A stretch of DNA of 7,392 nt from an uncultured Planctomycetaceae bacterium (GTDB lineage Bacteria > Planctomycetota > Planctomycetia > Pirellulales > Pirellulaceae): assembly GCA_903921945.1 (NCBI GenBank), contig CAIXSC010000165.1:1-7392 (forward strand), given 5' to 3'. Shown in pieces: positions 1-5,419 of this stretch; position 1 is the stretch's first letter, and every line of letters starts with the position of its first letter. Below the pieces are notes generated by a model. That model was not told where the DNA came from and did no database searches. It worked only from the letters and a program-made list of their open reading frames with translations. A program made the translations under genes and the position numbers.

Positions 1-584
1 GGAGCCGGCCGCGACACGGTCTGTTCCGGCAGAGTTGACCGCGGCAGGGGCGGGCGAACCGGAGGGCGAAACGCCCAATGATCCTGCGGGTCGGGTTCGG
101 GTTGGTCATTCACCGGAGCCGGGGCGCCCGCGTCGAGCCATTCGCGCAAGTGGGCGATTTGCGCCGGTGCGAGTGGTTGGCCTTCCGGCGGCATCCGCGT
201 GGTGGCGTCCGCGGCAGCGGCGCGCGACAGAATGCGGCTCGACAGCAGATTGGACCTATCAACAGCGGGGCCGCTTTCGCCTCCTTTCAACATCGCGACG
301 ACCGAGTCAACTCGCAGACCAGCTTCTTGCTTCAACGGGCCGTGACAGGCGTAACAGCGTTCTTTGAAGACGCGTTTGAGTTCGCGTTCGTACAACCGGG
401 TGGCGGCGCCTTGGCCCGCCGCGTTGCCGGACGCGTTGACTTCCGACCCAATGGCCCAAAGCGATCGGCATGACGGCTCATCAAGCGAAACGCCCAAGGC
501 GAGAGCGATCGCCAACACCGCCAAAGCGAACCATCGAGTGGTGGTGGCGAGGCGGATAGCCGAACAAGGGCAGCGCGGGGTCAT
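1..584 (-). CDS. Planctomycete cytochrome c (PSCyt1) / DUF1549-family protein, N-terminal 194 codons, runs off left edge
   Basis: The visible part has a hydrophobic anchor or signal segment at about residues 18-34, then a c-type haem-binding motif CYACH at residues 77-81 and a possible axial Met at 131 in TRMPPEG. This is the layout of the planctomycete cytochrome c domain (PSCyt1). The DHWAFRPPVRP stretch at 168-178 is the usual opening of the following PSCyt2/DUF1549 region, whose remainder lies outside the window; full family members are commonly 700-1000 aa. Family members are predicted to be exported, haem-binding proteins of unknown precise function, often next to a DUF1501 protein. The ATG at 584 was chosen because in-frame stops lie just upstream with no other start between, and an AGAGG ribosome site (589-593) precedes it. 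It shares the strand of the pseudopilin cluster, but about 75 bases separate it from the nearest small ORF, and it is probably functionally separate. Confidence 0.88.
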   Translation of the reverse strand, partial: MTPRCPCSAIRLATTTRWFALAVLAIALALGVSLDEPSCRSLWAIGSEVNASGNAAGQGAATRLYERELKRVFKERCYACHGPLKQEAGLRVDSVVAMLKGGESGPAVDRSNLLSSRILSRAAAADATTRMPPEGQPLAPAQIAHLREWLDAGAPAPVNDQPEPDPQDHWAFRPPVRPPLPRSTLPEQTVSRPA

Positions 585-659
585 AGTGCCTCTGTAGGTG
601 GGACAGGGCGGTGGGAGAGGCTAGTGGCGGCGTTAGGGTAAGCCCGCTTCCGAACCGAG

Positions 660-950
660 TCAACGATTTTCGGCTGCGGCGGCCAACAGTTGCTTGCGTC
701 GGGCGCTCACTTGCCAATAACTCGCGTCAGCAGCGTGAAGACCCACGCCGGCGCGAGAGATTCTCACCTGTTGGCCAGAGCGTTCCGCCAGGATAGCGAG
801 ATCCGTTCCTTCCGTGGCGTCCACGTCACTTCCTGGAATCGCATGGAGCACGGAATCCGCTTCGGCTGCCGTCCCAATAGCCAATCGGAGTGGTTTGCCA
901 GTCTTCCGCAACGAATCGCCCATGACCAACGCAACGTCACGAGCTATCAA
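660..950 (-). CDS. Small hypothetical protein (up to 96 aa), possibly a 5'-damaged gene
   Basis: I do not recognise this protein. The minus-strand frame has a protein-like composition (Ala, Asp, Glu, Gly rich) and purine-first codons. The overlapping plus-strand frame is Ser/Arg/His-rich and looks like a shadow. The maximal frame opens with TTG at 950 directly after a TAG. An ATG at 923 would give 87 aa beginning MGDSLRKTGK. Neither start has a convincing ribosome site. An ATG at 984 opens a short frame (MVNRRRVTLNVVDSS, stop) that would join this one if a single base were removed near 937-948, so the gene may be frameshifted. It has no predicted membrane segment or cysteine motif. It lies between the second DUF1559 gene and the cytochrome gene on the same strand. 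If it is not a gene, 585-1005 is a 421-base stretch in which I see nothing else. Confidence 0.38.
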   Translation of the reverse strand: MIARDVALVMGDSLRKTGKPLRLAIGTAAEADSVLHAIPGSDVDATEGTDLAILAERSGQQVRISRAGVGLHAADASYWQVSARRKQLLAAAAENR

Positions 951-1005
951 CTACGTTTAACGTCACGCGGCGGCGATTAACCATCGCTGCTTGGCACCCT
1001 TTGGT

Positions 1006-2031
1006 CTAGGGCTCTTGCGCAAGTAATTGCCCATCCGAGCGATGCGCCAATTGGAGACGTACGGCGGTCGCGATGTCGATGGAAAGGAGGCGTACCGACC
1101 CATCCCCGAAGGCGAATTGCACGCCTTCCCCATGGTTTTGTTCGAACCCTCCCACTTCGCTTAAACGCTGCGTGCGGGTACGTGGTCGCTTCGCTTCCAG
1201 CTTGGTGATTTCAGGAGCCGGTGCAGTCCCGGATTTGAGCCCCGGCGCGTCTCTGTCACCGGGGCGGACCACTCCGGAGCGGGGGAGGATCTCGAGTTCG
1301 TTGAACCACCTTTCATCGAAAGGCTGGACATTGGAGTAATCGACTTCGTCAAAGTAATGCTCGCCAAACCTATTACGATTGTACTCCGGTCTTAGCGGCG
1401 TACCCATGTTTCGCAGAGTGGCGCGTGTTCCCGACATCCAGCCGAGATCGATCGGCTCAACGCCGATCTTTTCCCCAATGAAAACCGTTTGGGATGAGCC
1501 ATCCAGAATGTCGTCGCGCCGCAGGCGGCTGTTGAGGAAGAAGACGCCATGGTTATCTGTGTCGATTGGCGACTCGACATCGTTATGGACCGCGGCATAC
1601 GACGATATGGGCCCTGAGGAAGGTGAGTTAGGACAGATTAGCGACTGGATTTTTATTGCCCGCACTGGGCCATTCGATTTAGCGTAAACCCCCATTTTCC
1701 AGTCGATCGCCCGATAGAGATTACCCTGCTCGAGGTGCGGGAGTATTCGACTGATCCAGTTGTGATGATAGCCACTTTGCTGGCTCAATACGGGCCCTGT
1801 CGCGTCGATGGTGCCGGCGGGGTAAACGCCAAAAGCCGTTTCATAATTATGAACCGCGATGATCAATTGAGAGAGGTTTTTCTCGCATATATAGCGTCGC
1901 ATTCTTTCGCGGCACTTATACAAGCCTGGAAATGCGATGGCCGCCATGATGGCCATCAGGGCGACCACGATCAATAGTTCCACAAGAGTGAACCCAAGGC
2001 TGGACCTGGCCGGCCGCTTTCCGATTGCCAT
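1006..2031 (-). CDS. DUF1559 (SBP_bac_10) pseudopilin-like protein, copy with remodelled N-terminal helix (341 aa)
   Basis: This is a prepilin-type protein of the large planctomycete DUF1559 family. It is expected to be cleaved by a prepilin peptidase after Gly13 (LG|FTLVE, with Glu at mature +5) and to anchor in the inner membrane by the following helix, with the globular domain outside. The C-terminal H-X9-DG motif is His300 with Asp310-Gly311. It is a close paralogue of the protein at 2614-3633. Long shared blocks include NLSQLIIAVHNYE, LSQQSGYHHNWISRILP, NHGVFFLNSR and GWMSGTRATLRNMG, while residues around 210-285 differ. The usual LLPAIQAAREAARR stretch is replaced by AFPGLYKCRERMRR, adding a Cys at 40. 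The frame stays open upstream to 2181, but the start at 2031 is preferred. It has a GGAGAG site at 2037-2042, gives the same 13-residue leader as the paralogue, and the upstream bases match those before the paralogue's ATG. The stop is TAG. Confidence 0.9.
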   Translation of the reverse strand: MAIGKRPARSSLGFTLVELLIVVALMAIMAAIAFPGLYKCRERMRRYICEKNLSQLIIAVHNYETAFGVYPAGTIDATGPVLSQQSGYHHNWISRILPHLEQGNLYRAIDWKMGVYAKSNGPVRAIKIQSLICPNSPSSGPISSYAAVHNDVESPIDTDNHGVFFLNSRLRRDDILDGSSQTVFIGEKIGVEPIDLGWMSGTRATLRNMGTPLRPEYNRNRFGEHYFDEVDYSNVQPFDERWFNELEILPRSGVVRPGDRDAPGLKSGTAPAPEITKLEAKRPRTRTQRLSEVGGFEQNHGEGVQFAFGDGSVRLLSIDIATAVRLQLAHRSDGQLLAQEP

Positions 2032-2193
2032 CGCCGCTCTCCAGTTACTCATTTTGCCGGGCGGAATTGCTTGGTGCGAACGGATCAGCCATTCACTGCC
2101 GAACGACGCGTCACGGCAGGGCGAGGCCATGTCGTTCCACGGACTCGCGGAACGAATCGGCCCGCCAAAAGTTCGCCGCAATCCGTCACTTGC
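2032..2193 (-). other. 162-base gap before the second DUF1559 gene
   Basis: This is the longest gap inside the cluster. Its lower part is open in the frame of the downstream DUF1559 gene, with possible starts at 2130 and 2052, but no ribosome site supports them. The last 25 or so bases (about 2032-2057) resemble the sequence before the paralogue's ATG at 3633, where they encode the end of the GspK-like protein. It could hold a separate promoter, but I cannot point to convincing -35/-10 boxes. Confidence 0.4.
2037..2042 (-). promoter_or_regulatory. Ribosome binding site fixing the start of the second DUF1559 gene
   Basis: GGAGAG lies 5 bases before the ATG at 2031. The paralogous gene has GGGGAG (3639-3644) with the same CGGCG spacer before its ATG at 3633. 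This decides the start against the open upstream extension and the alternative ATGs at 2052 and higher. Confidence 0.7.
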
Positions 2194-2598
2194 TCACCTG
2201 CCGAACATCCGCGTCACAAGCGCGAAGGCCACCAACGTCGCGCCGCCGGCGAACGCGATGCGCACCAACTCGACAAATCGCTCCGCCGGGAGGCTCGCCA
2301 AGGGGCCAACGATCGCGCCGACCATCAGTCCCAACGGAATTCCAAGTGCCAACCCTAACCAAGGGTGCCGTTGGCACAGACCTATGGGGATCCCGAGAAC
2401 CATCCCAGCCACGGCACCCGCGATAACCCATGGAATCAAGCCGACTAGGGCATTCGCCTTGCGTGCCGCCGCGATGACCGGAATCACGTGGGCTGCCAAA
2501 ACTCCACAGACGGTGATCAGCAGGAAAAGATTTGCCAACGACACACCCTGCGGAGCAGAGGGCTCGCGGCCTTCGGAGGGAGTTGCAGGTTGGGACAT
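2194..2598 (-). CDS. Small four-helix inner-membrane protein of unknown function (134 aa)
   Basis: I do not recognise a named family. After a short hydrophilic, Pro/Ser-rich N-terminus (residues 1-18) there are four predicted membrane segments at about 21-43, 50-73, 80-100 and 109-130. They are rich in Gly, Ala, Leu and Val and contain repeated GIPIGL/GIPLGL turns in helices two and three. The opening SLANLFLLITVCGVLAA resembles the N-terminal helix of many small planctomycete membrane proteins. The ATG at 2598 follows the DUF1559 stop by 15 bases, with only a weak GGAAAA site, so translation may be coupled. A 162-base gap separates it from the next DUF1559 gene. Its position between two DUF1559 paralogues suggests a link to their export or assembly, but nothing in the sequence shows this directly. 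Confidence 0.72.
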   Translation of the reverse strand: MSQPATPSEGREPSAPQGVSLANLFLLITVCGVLAAHVIPVIAAARKANALVGLIPWVIAGAVAGMVLGIPIGLCQRHPWLGLALGIPLGLMVGAIVGPLASLPAERFVELVRIAFAGGATLVAFALVTRMFGR

Positions 2599-2613
2599 CG
2601 TTGCGTTTTCCGA

Positions 2614-3633
2614 TCACGGCTCTCGGTCGATTAACTTGCCATCCGCGCGATGCGCCAGTCGCAATCGCACGCCCGGGGCGATGTTGTTGGAAAGAAACCG
2701 CACCGCACCGTCCCCAAGGGCGAATTGCACGCCACCGGAGTGAAATCCATCGAATCCGCCCACGCCGCTTAGCCGCTGGGCTCGCGTGGGCGGTTGATTC
2801 GCTGTGGACGGCGCGGTCTCCGATGCGGGCTTTCCCCCCTCCTTATACTCGGGGTCATCCGTGTCACCTGAGCGGACAACATCGTCAAGCGGAACGAACT
2901 CGACCTCGTCAAGCAGTTTTTCGTCGAGCGGATTGGCGTTGGAGTAGTCGACTTGCGGCGTGAACCTCGCGAGCCCTTTGCTTCGCGCGTCGCCCCATGG
3001 CGAGCCCATATTGCGCAAGGTCGCGCGGGTTCCCGACATCCAGCCGAGGTCGACTGGATCGGGAGACTTTTCCCCGATAAAGACGGTGTGGGAGGAACCG
3101 TCCAAGATGTCGTCGTACCGCACGCGGCTGTTGAGGAAAAAGACGCCATGGTTGTCGACATCGATCGGCGCTTCCACATCGTGATGGACCGCGGCGTAGG
3201 ACGATATGGGAGATGGGCCAGTAGGACTGGAAGGACAGATGAGCAGCCGCATTGCAATCGCCCGCACCGGACCATTGGTCTTTGCGTAAACGCCCGCCTT
3301 CCAATCGATCGCCCGATACGCGTTCCCCTGCTCGATAAAAGGCAGGATTCGGCTGATCCAGTTGTGATGATAGCCGCTTTGCTGGCTCAAGATCGGCCCC
3401 TTCGCGTCGACCGTGCCGGCCGGGTAAACGCCATGCGCCATTTCATAATTGTGAACGGCGATGATCAACTGGGATAAATTGTTTTGGCAACTGCTGCGCC
3501 GAGCCGCCTCGCGGGCCGCCTGGATCGCAGGCAATAACAACGCAACCAACACGCCAATGATGGCGATCACAACCAACAGTTCCACCAAAGTGAAACCCGA
3601 GTTGAGTCCCGCCTCACGCTGCTTGTTTGTCAT
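2614..3633 (-). CDS. DUF1559 (SBP_bac_10) pseudopilin-like protein, canonical copy (339 aa)
   Basis: This is a type IV prepilin-like protein of the planctomycete DUF1559 family. The leader is 13 residues with cleavage expected at SG|FTLVE (Gly13, Glu18 at mature +5). The helix that follows carries the family signature LLPAIQAAREAARRSSC at about 33-49, then NNLSQLIIAVHNYE. The extracytoplasmic domain includes a second Cys in LLICPSSP, which might pair with Cys49. The protein ends with the H-X9-DG motif, His298 with Asp308-Gly309. Its ATG overlaps the TGA of the GspK-like gene (ATGA), and GGGGAG stands 5 bases upstream, so it is translated as part of the assembly operon. This placement directly after the I/J/K-like genes supports a role as a pseudopilus subunit or cargo rather than a free-standing gene. 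The length is ordinary for the family. The name SBP_bac_10 is historical and does not imply solute binding. Confidence 0.94.
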   Translation of the reverse strand: MTNKQREAGLNSGFTLVELLVVIAIIGVLVALLLPAIQAAREAARRSSCQNNLSQLIIAVHNYEMAHGVYPAGTVDAKGPILSQQSGYHHNWISRILPFIEQGNAYRAIDWKAGVYAKTNGPVRAIAMRLLICPSSPTGPSPISSYAAVHHDVEAPIDVDNHGVFFLNSRVRYDDILDGSSHTVFIGEKSPDPVDLGWMSGTRATLRNMGSPWGDARSKGLARFTPQVDYSNANPLDEKLLDEVEFVPLDDVVRSGDTDDPEYKEGGKPASETAPSTANQPPTRAQRLSGVGGFDGFHSGGVQFALGDGAVRFLSNNIAPGVRLRLAHRADGKLIDREP

Positions 3634-4115
3634 CGCCGCTCCCCAATTTCTGGTTTAGATAGTGTGAATTCCTTGGTGCGGCGGACGGACCAAGTCCCCG
3701 CCGCCGGATAGCGCGCTTCGATGGACACTCGCCAGCCACGTGGCCCGCCATCCTCGCCGCCGAGCGCCGTCACCGTGATTGCGGCCTCGCCAGCGGCCGC
3801 CGGCACGCTGGCTTCGCCACTGAAATCGGCGTCCCCCACCGACCATTGTTCGCCACGGTAGGCGTCGTTCGCCTTCAACGCGGCCACAGCGCGCTGCGCT
3901 GCCGACTCGCACAGCCACTCGGCTTGCCAAGCGGCCGCCCGTTGAGCCAATTCGCGGCGCCCGCGGATGAGTCTCTGCGTTACGATGCCCGCGATCGCCG
4001 CCACGACGAGCAAACAGACCAGCGCCGCGACGAGGATCGCTCCGCTTCTCTCGGTATGCGACTCATGCGACCCATGCGACCCATGCGACCCATGCGCTTT
4101 GCGGGTCGTGGTCAC
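3630..4115 (-). CDS. GspK-like / PilX-N-like minor pseudopilin (161 aa), likely separate gene with GTG start
   Basis: Read from the GTG at 4115 the product begins MTTTRKAHGSHG. It has a His/Gly/Ser repeat to about residue 20 and then ERSGAILVAALVCLLVVAAI, a prepilin-like helix. If it is cleaved after the Gly before AILVA, the mature +5 residue is Ala rather than Glu. Lack of Glu5 is a known trait of the tip pseudopilin GspK. The rest (RRELAQRAAAWQAEWLCESA onward) resembles the region after the helix in GspK/PilX proteins, where the N-terminal part carries an E-S-A type helix. At 161 aa it is about half the usual GspK length, so the large inserted domain of classical GspK is missing. No ribosome site is obvious, and translational coupling through the GTGA overlap would be needed. 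Its TGA overlaps the ATG of the DUF1559 gene. Confidence 0.6.
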   Translation of the reverse strand: MTTTRKAHGSHGSHGSHESHTERSGAILVAALVCLLVVAAIAGIVTQRLIRGRRELAQRAAAWQAEWLCESAAQRAVAALKANDAYRGEQWSVGDADFSGEASVPAAAGEAAITVTALGGEDGGPRGWRVSIEARYPAAGTWSVRRTKEFTLSKPEIGERR

Positions 4116-4835
4116 TCCGCGCCGACGCCGCCGCCGGCTTCGCTGGCCGGGGGAAACGTCGGGGGCAGTTATCGGGCGATTAGGCGCATCCGTGGGAAGA
4201 GGATAAGCGACCTTCGCAGCGGCCGGCAGCGAGGCATCCACCTGCCAGAGCGTCCCTTCCTCGGTCGTAGCGATCCTGAGACTCAGAATCTGCAGCGACG
4301 CCGACCACGAATCGCCTTCAGACGCCGGCGCGAACGCGATACGCGCCGAAAATCCACGGCCCAACTCAAAACGGTCCCGAGCGGTTGTGCCCACGCCGTC
4401 CGCCAGATCGGTCGCGCTGTTGCCCGCCTCGCTGACTGCGGCGCTGTCCGCCGTGTTGCCCGCCCGCGAGCGCACCACCAACCGCGACACGGCGTGCGTC
4501 TCGCCAAGGTAGACCACTTGAGTGTCGTCGCTCAATGTGAGTCGAAGCAATTCGCGAGGCTCCCGCGCGACCGACGAATCGGCTGGCGAAGGATCGGCGT
4601 TGCCGCTGTCGTTCCACTGAATGCTTGCCGCTTGATGCACGTCCGCGCGGAAGAGCAACAGCAAACGCTGTCGAGGTTGAGCGACCCACTGACGTTCGGC
4701 CAACCGCTGGTCCACGCGTTGGACGGTCGACAACGCCAACGCGATCGTGCCGAGCGCGATGCTCAGCAGCGTCATCGCCACCAGTAACTCAACGAGCGAA
4801 ACACCGGCCCGCCGTGATATGGCCAATCGGTTCAT
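3630..4835 (-). CDS. GspJ-like minor pseudopilin read in one frame into a GspK-like protein (401 aa as sequenced; probable frameshift fusion)
   Basis: The first part (residues 1 to about 233) is a GspJ-like minor pseudopilin. It has leader MNRLAISRRAG with cleavage after Gly11, VSLVE placing Glu at mature +5, a hydrophobic helix to about residue 35, and then a domain rich in beta-type sequence. The last part is GspK-like. The ATG at 4835 overlaps the upstream gene's TGA (ATGA) and has GAGGAG 8 bases before it; the frame also opens at a GTG at 4862, which is less likely. The join reads VSPGQRSRRRRRRGV, an abrupt Arg run before a second membrane helix. Skipping one base there gives VSPASEAGGGVGAE and a TGA at 4112-4114, which overlaps a GTG at 4115 as GTGA, like the other junctions. 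I infer two genes joined by a shift or sequence error. A functional fusion is possible but topologically awkward, because both helices would need their N-terminus inside. Confidence 0.7.
   Translation of the reverse strand: MNRLAISRRAGVSLVELLVAMTLLSIALGTIALALSTVQRVDQRLAERQWVAQPRQRLLLLFRADVHQAASIQWNDSGNADPSPADSSVAREPRELLRLTLSDDTQVVYLGETHAVSRLVVRSRAGNTADSAAVSEAGNSATDLADGVGTTARDRFELGRGFSARIAFAPASEGDSWSASLQILSLRIATTEEGTLWQVDASLPAAAKVAYPLPTDAPNRPITAPDVSPGQRSRRRRRRGVTTTRKAHGSHGSHGSHESHTERSGAILVAALVCLLVVAAIAGIVTQRLIRGRRELAQRAAAWQAEWLCESAAQRAVAALKANDAYRGEQWSVGDADFSGEASVPAAAGEAAITVTALGGEDGGPRGWRVSIEARYPAAGTWSVRRTKEFTLSKPEIGERR
4056..4096. repeat. 9-bp tandem repeat (unit ATGCGACCC on plus strand, about 4.6 copies)
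   Basis: The units start at 4056, 4065, 4074 and 4083, with a partial copy at 4092. The first unit differs by one base (ATGCGACTC). On the coding strand it encodes repeating Gly-Ser-His triplets near the N-terminus of the GspK-like protein, just before its membrane helix. The unit length is a multiple of three, so gain or loss of copies would keep the reading frame. Confidence 0.9.
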
Positions 4836-5419
4836 GGCGGCGACTCCTCGGCGAAACTCCACGCCGTCAACGCGGCGTACACTTCGCGTTCTCCCTGTTT
4901 TCCCGGTCCCACGACCGACACGCGGATACGCCGGCTCGCAAGCTTGCCCTGCGCAGTGTTGCCGCTCGCCGCGGCGCCCTGCGCCGAGTCGCCCTGCGCC
5001 GCGTCTGGGGACGCAGCCGACACCATGGGCACCGGCGTCGCTGGGGTTGTCTCCACCACGATCCGGGCGTTCGGCAAGCTTACGAGCAGCGGCGGCGGCT
5101 CAGGCCAATTCCATTCGCCGTTGGCCGCCACTTGGGATGCGTCTGGCATTTCCCGGCTCGTGTGCATCAACCGCTCCAGCACATTGCTGGCTGCCAGCGT
5201 GGCGCGGTCGCGATCTTCCAGACGCCGCAATTGCCGAGCGGCCCCGGCGAGCAGTTGCACGGCGGCGGTGAACGCGACGCCGAGCACGAAGAGAGCGGTG
5301 ACGCTTTCCAAAATGGTTAAGCCGGCGCGCGAACGACCGCTTCGCTGTCGTCGCGTGCGATCGTGGAAAGACGCGGTGGCGGAATCAACGGAGCGAAGCC
5401 GTGGCGAGTCGCCTTTCAT
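4832..5419 (-). CDS. GspI-like minor pseudopilin (195 aa)
   Basis: This is a type II secretion-type minor pseudopilin, expected in the inner membrane with its C-terminal domain outside. The leader is unusually long (33 residues, very Arg/Ser-rich). Cleavage is expected at RAG|LTILE, with Glu38 at mature +5, followed by SVTALFVLGVAFTAAVQLLAGA. After the helix, RRLEDRDRATLAASNVLERLM matches the amphipathic continuation common in GspI/PilV-type proteins, where A-x-x-x-A-x-x-x-x-E-x-L is typical. Residues 141-160 are four pentads (AQGDS, AQGAA, ASGNT, AQGKL), an apparent low-complexity insertion between beta-type segments. The ATG at 5419 overlaps the TGA of the upstream GspF-like gene (ATGA) and has GGAG 8 bases upstream (5428-5431). 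The much longer open frame extending to 6208 is out of frame over the GspF-like gene and is not coding. The assignment to I rather than another minor pseudopilin rests on gene order and the helix. Confidence 0.83.
   Translation of the reverse strand: MKGDSPRLRSVDSATASFHDRTRRQRSGRSRAGLTILESVTALFVLGVAFTAAVQLLAGAARQLRRLEDRDRATLAASNVLERLMHTSREMPDASQVAANGEWNWPEPPPLLVSLPNARIVVETTPATPVPMVSAASPDAAQGDSAQGAAASGNTAQGKLASRRIRVSVVGPGKQGEREVYAALTAWSFAEESPP
4940..4999 (-). repeat. Four imperfect 15-bp / five-residue repeats inside the GspI-like gene
   Basis: The encoded pentads are AQGDS, AQGAA, ASGNT and AQGKL. The plus-strand core GCCCTGCGC occurs exactly at 4946, 4976 and 4991, spaced by multiples of 15. 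It looks like a diverged in-frame tandem duplication producing a flexible loop. Confidence 0.7.

Noticed and set aside
1..60. Possible frameshift in the cytochrome gene at the left edge
   Set aside because: Re-reading every base gives the normal HWAFRPPVRPPLP continuation in the original frame, so no shift is needed.
950..980. Inverted pair GTTAA / TTAAC around a GC-rich stretch as a terminator after the DUF1559 gene
   Set aside because: Only five paired bases with a long loop and no T-run; too weak to call.
2032..2181. N-terminal extension of the second DUF1559 protein (391-aa reading)
   Set aside because: It would give a 63-residue leader, while the start at 2031 gives the same 13-residue leader and ribosome site as the paralogue.
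1937..2743. Plus-strand ORF of 268 codons
   Set aside because: It spans the ends of both DUF1559 genes and the membrane protein on the opposite strand, with an Arg/Pro/Thr-rich composition and no recognisable motif.
4056..4096. Possible CRISPR-like array
   Set aside because: The 9-bp units are directly adjacent with no spacers, so this is a simple tandem repeat in coding sequence.
3846..4787. Long plus-strand ORF of 313 codons
   Set aside because: It lies opposite the J/K-like genes, is extremely Arg-rich and shows no domain. It is a GC-driven shadow of the minus-strand coding frame.
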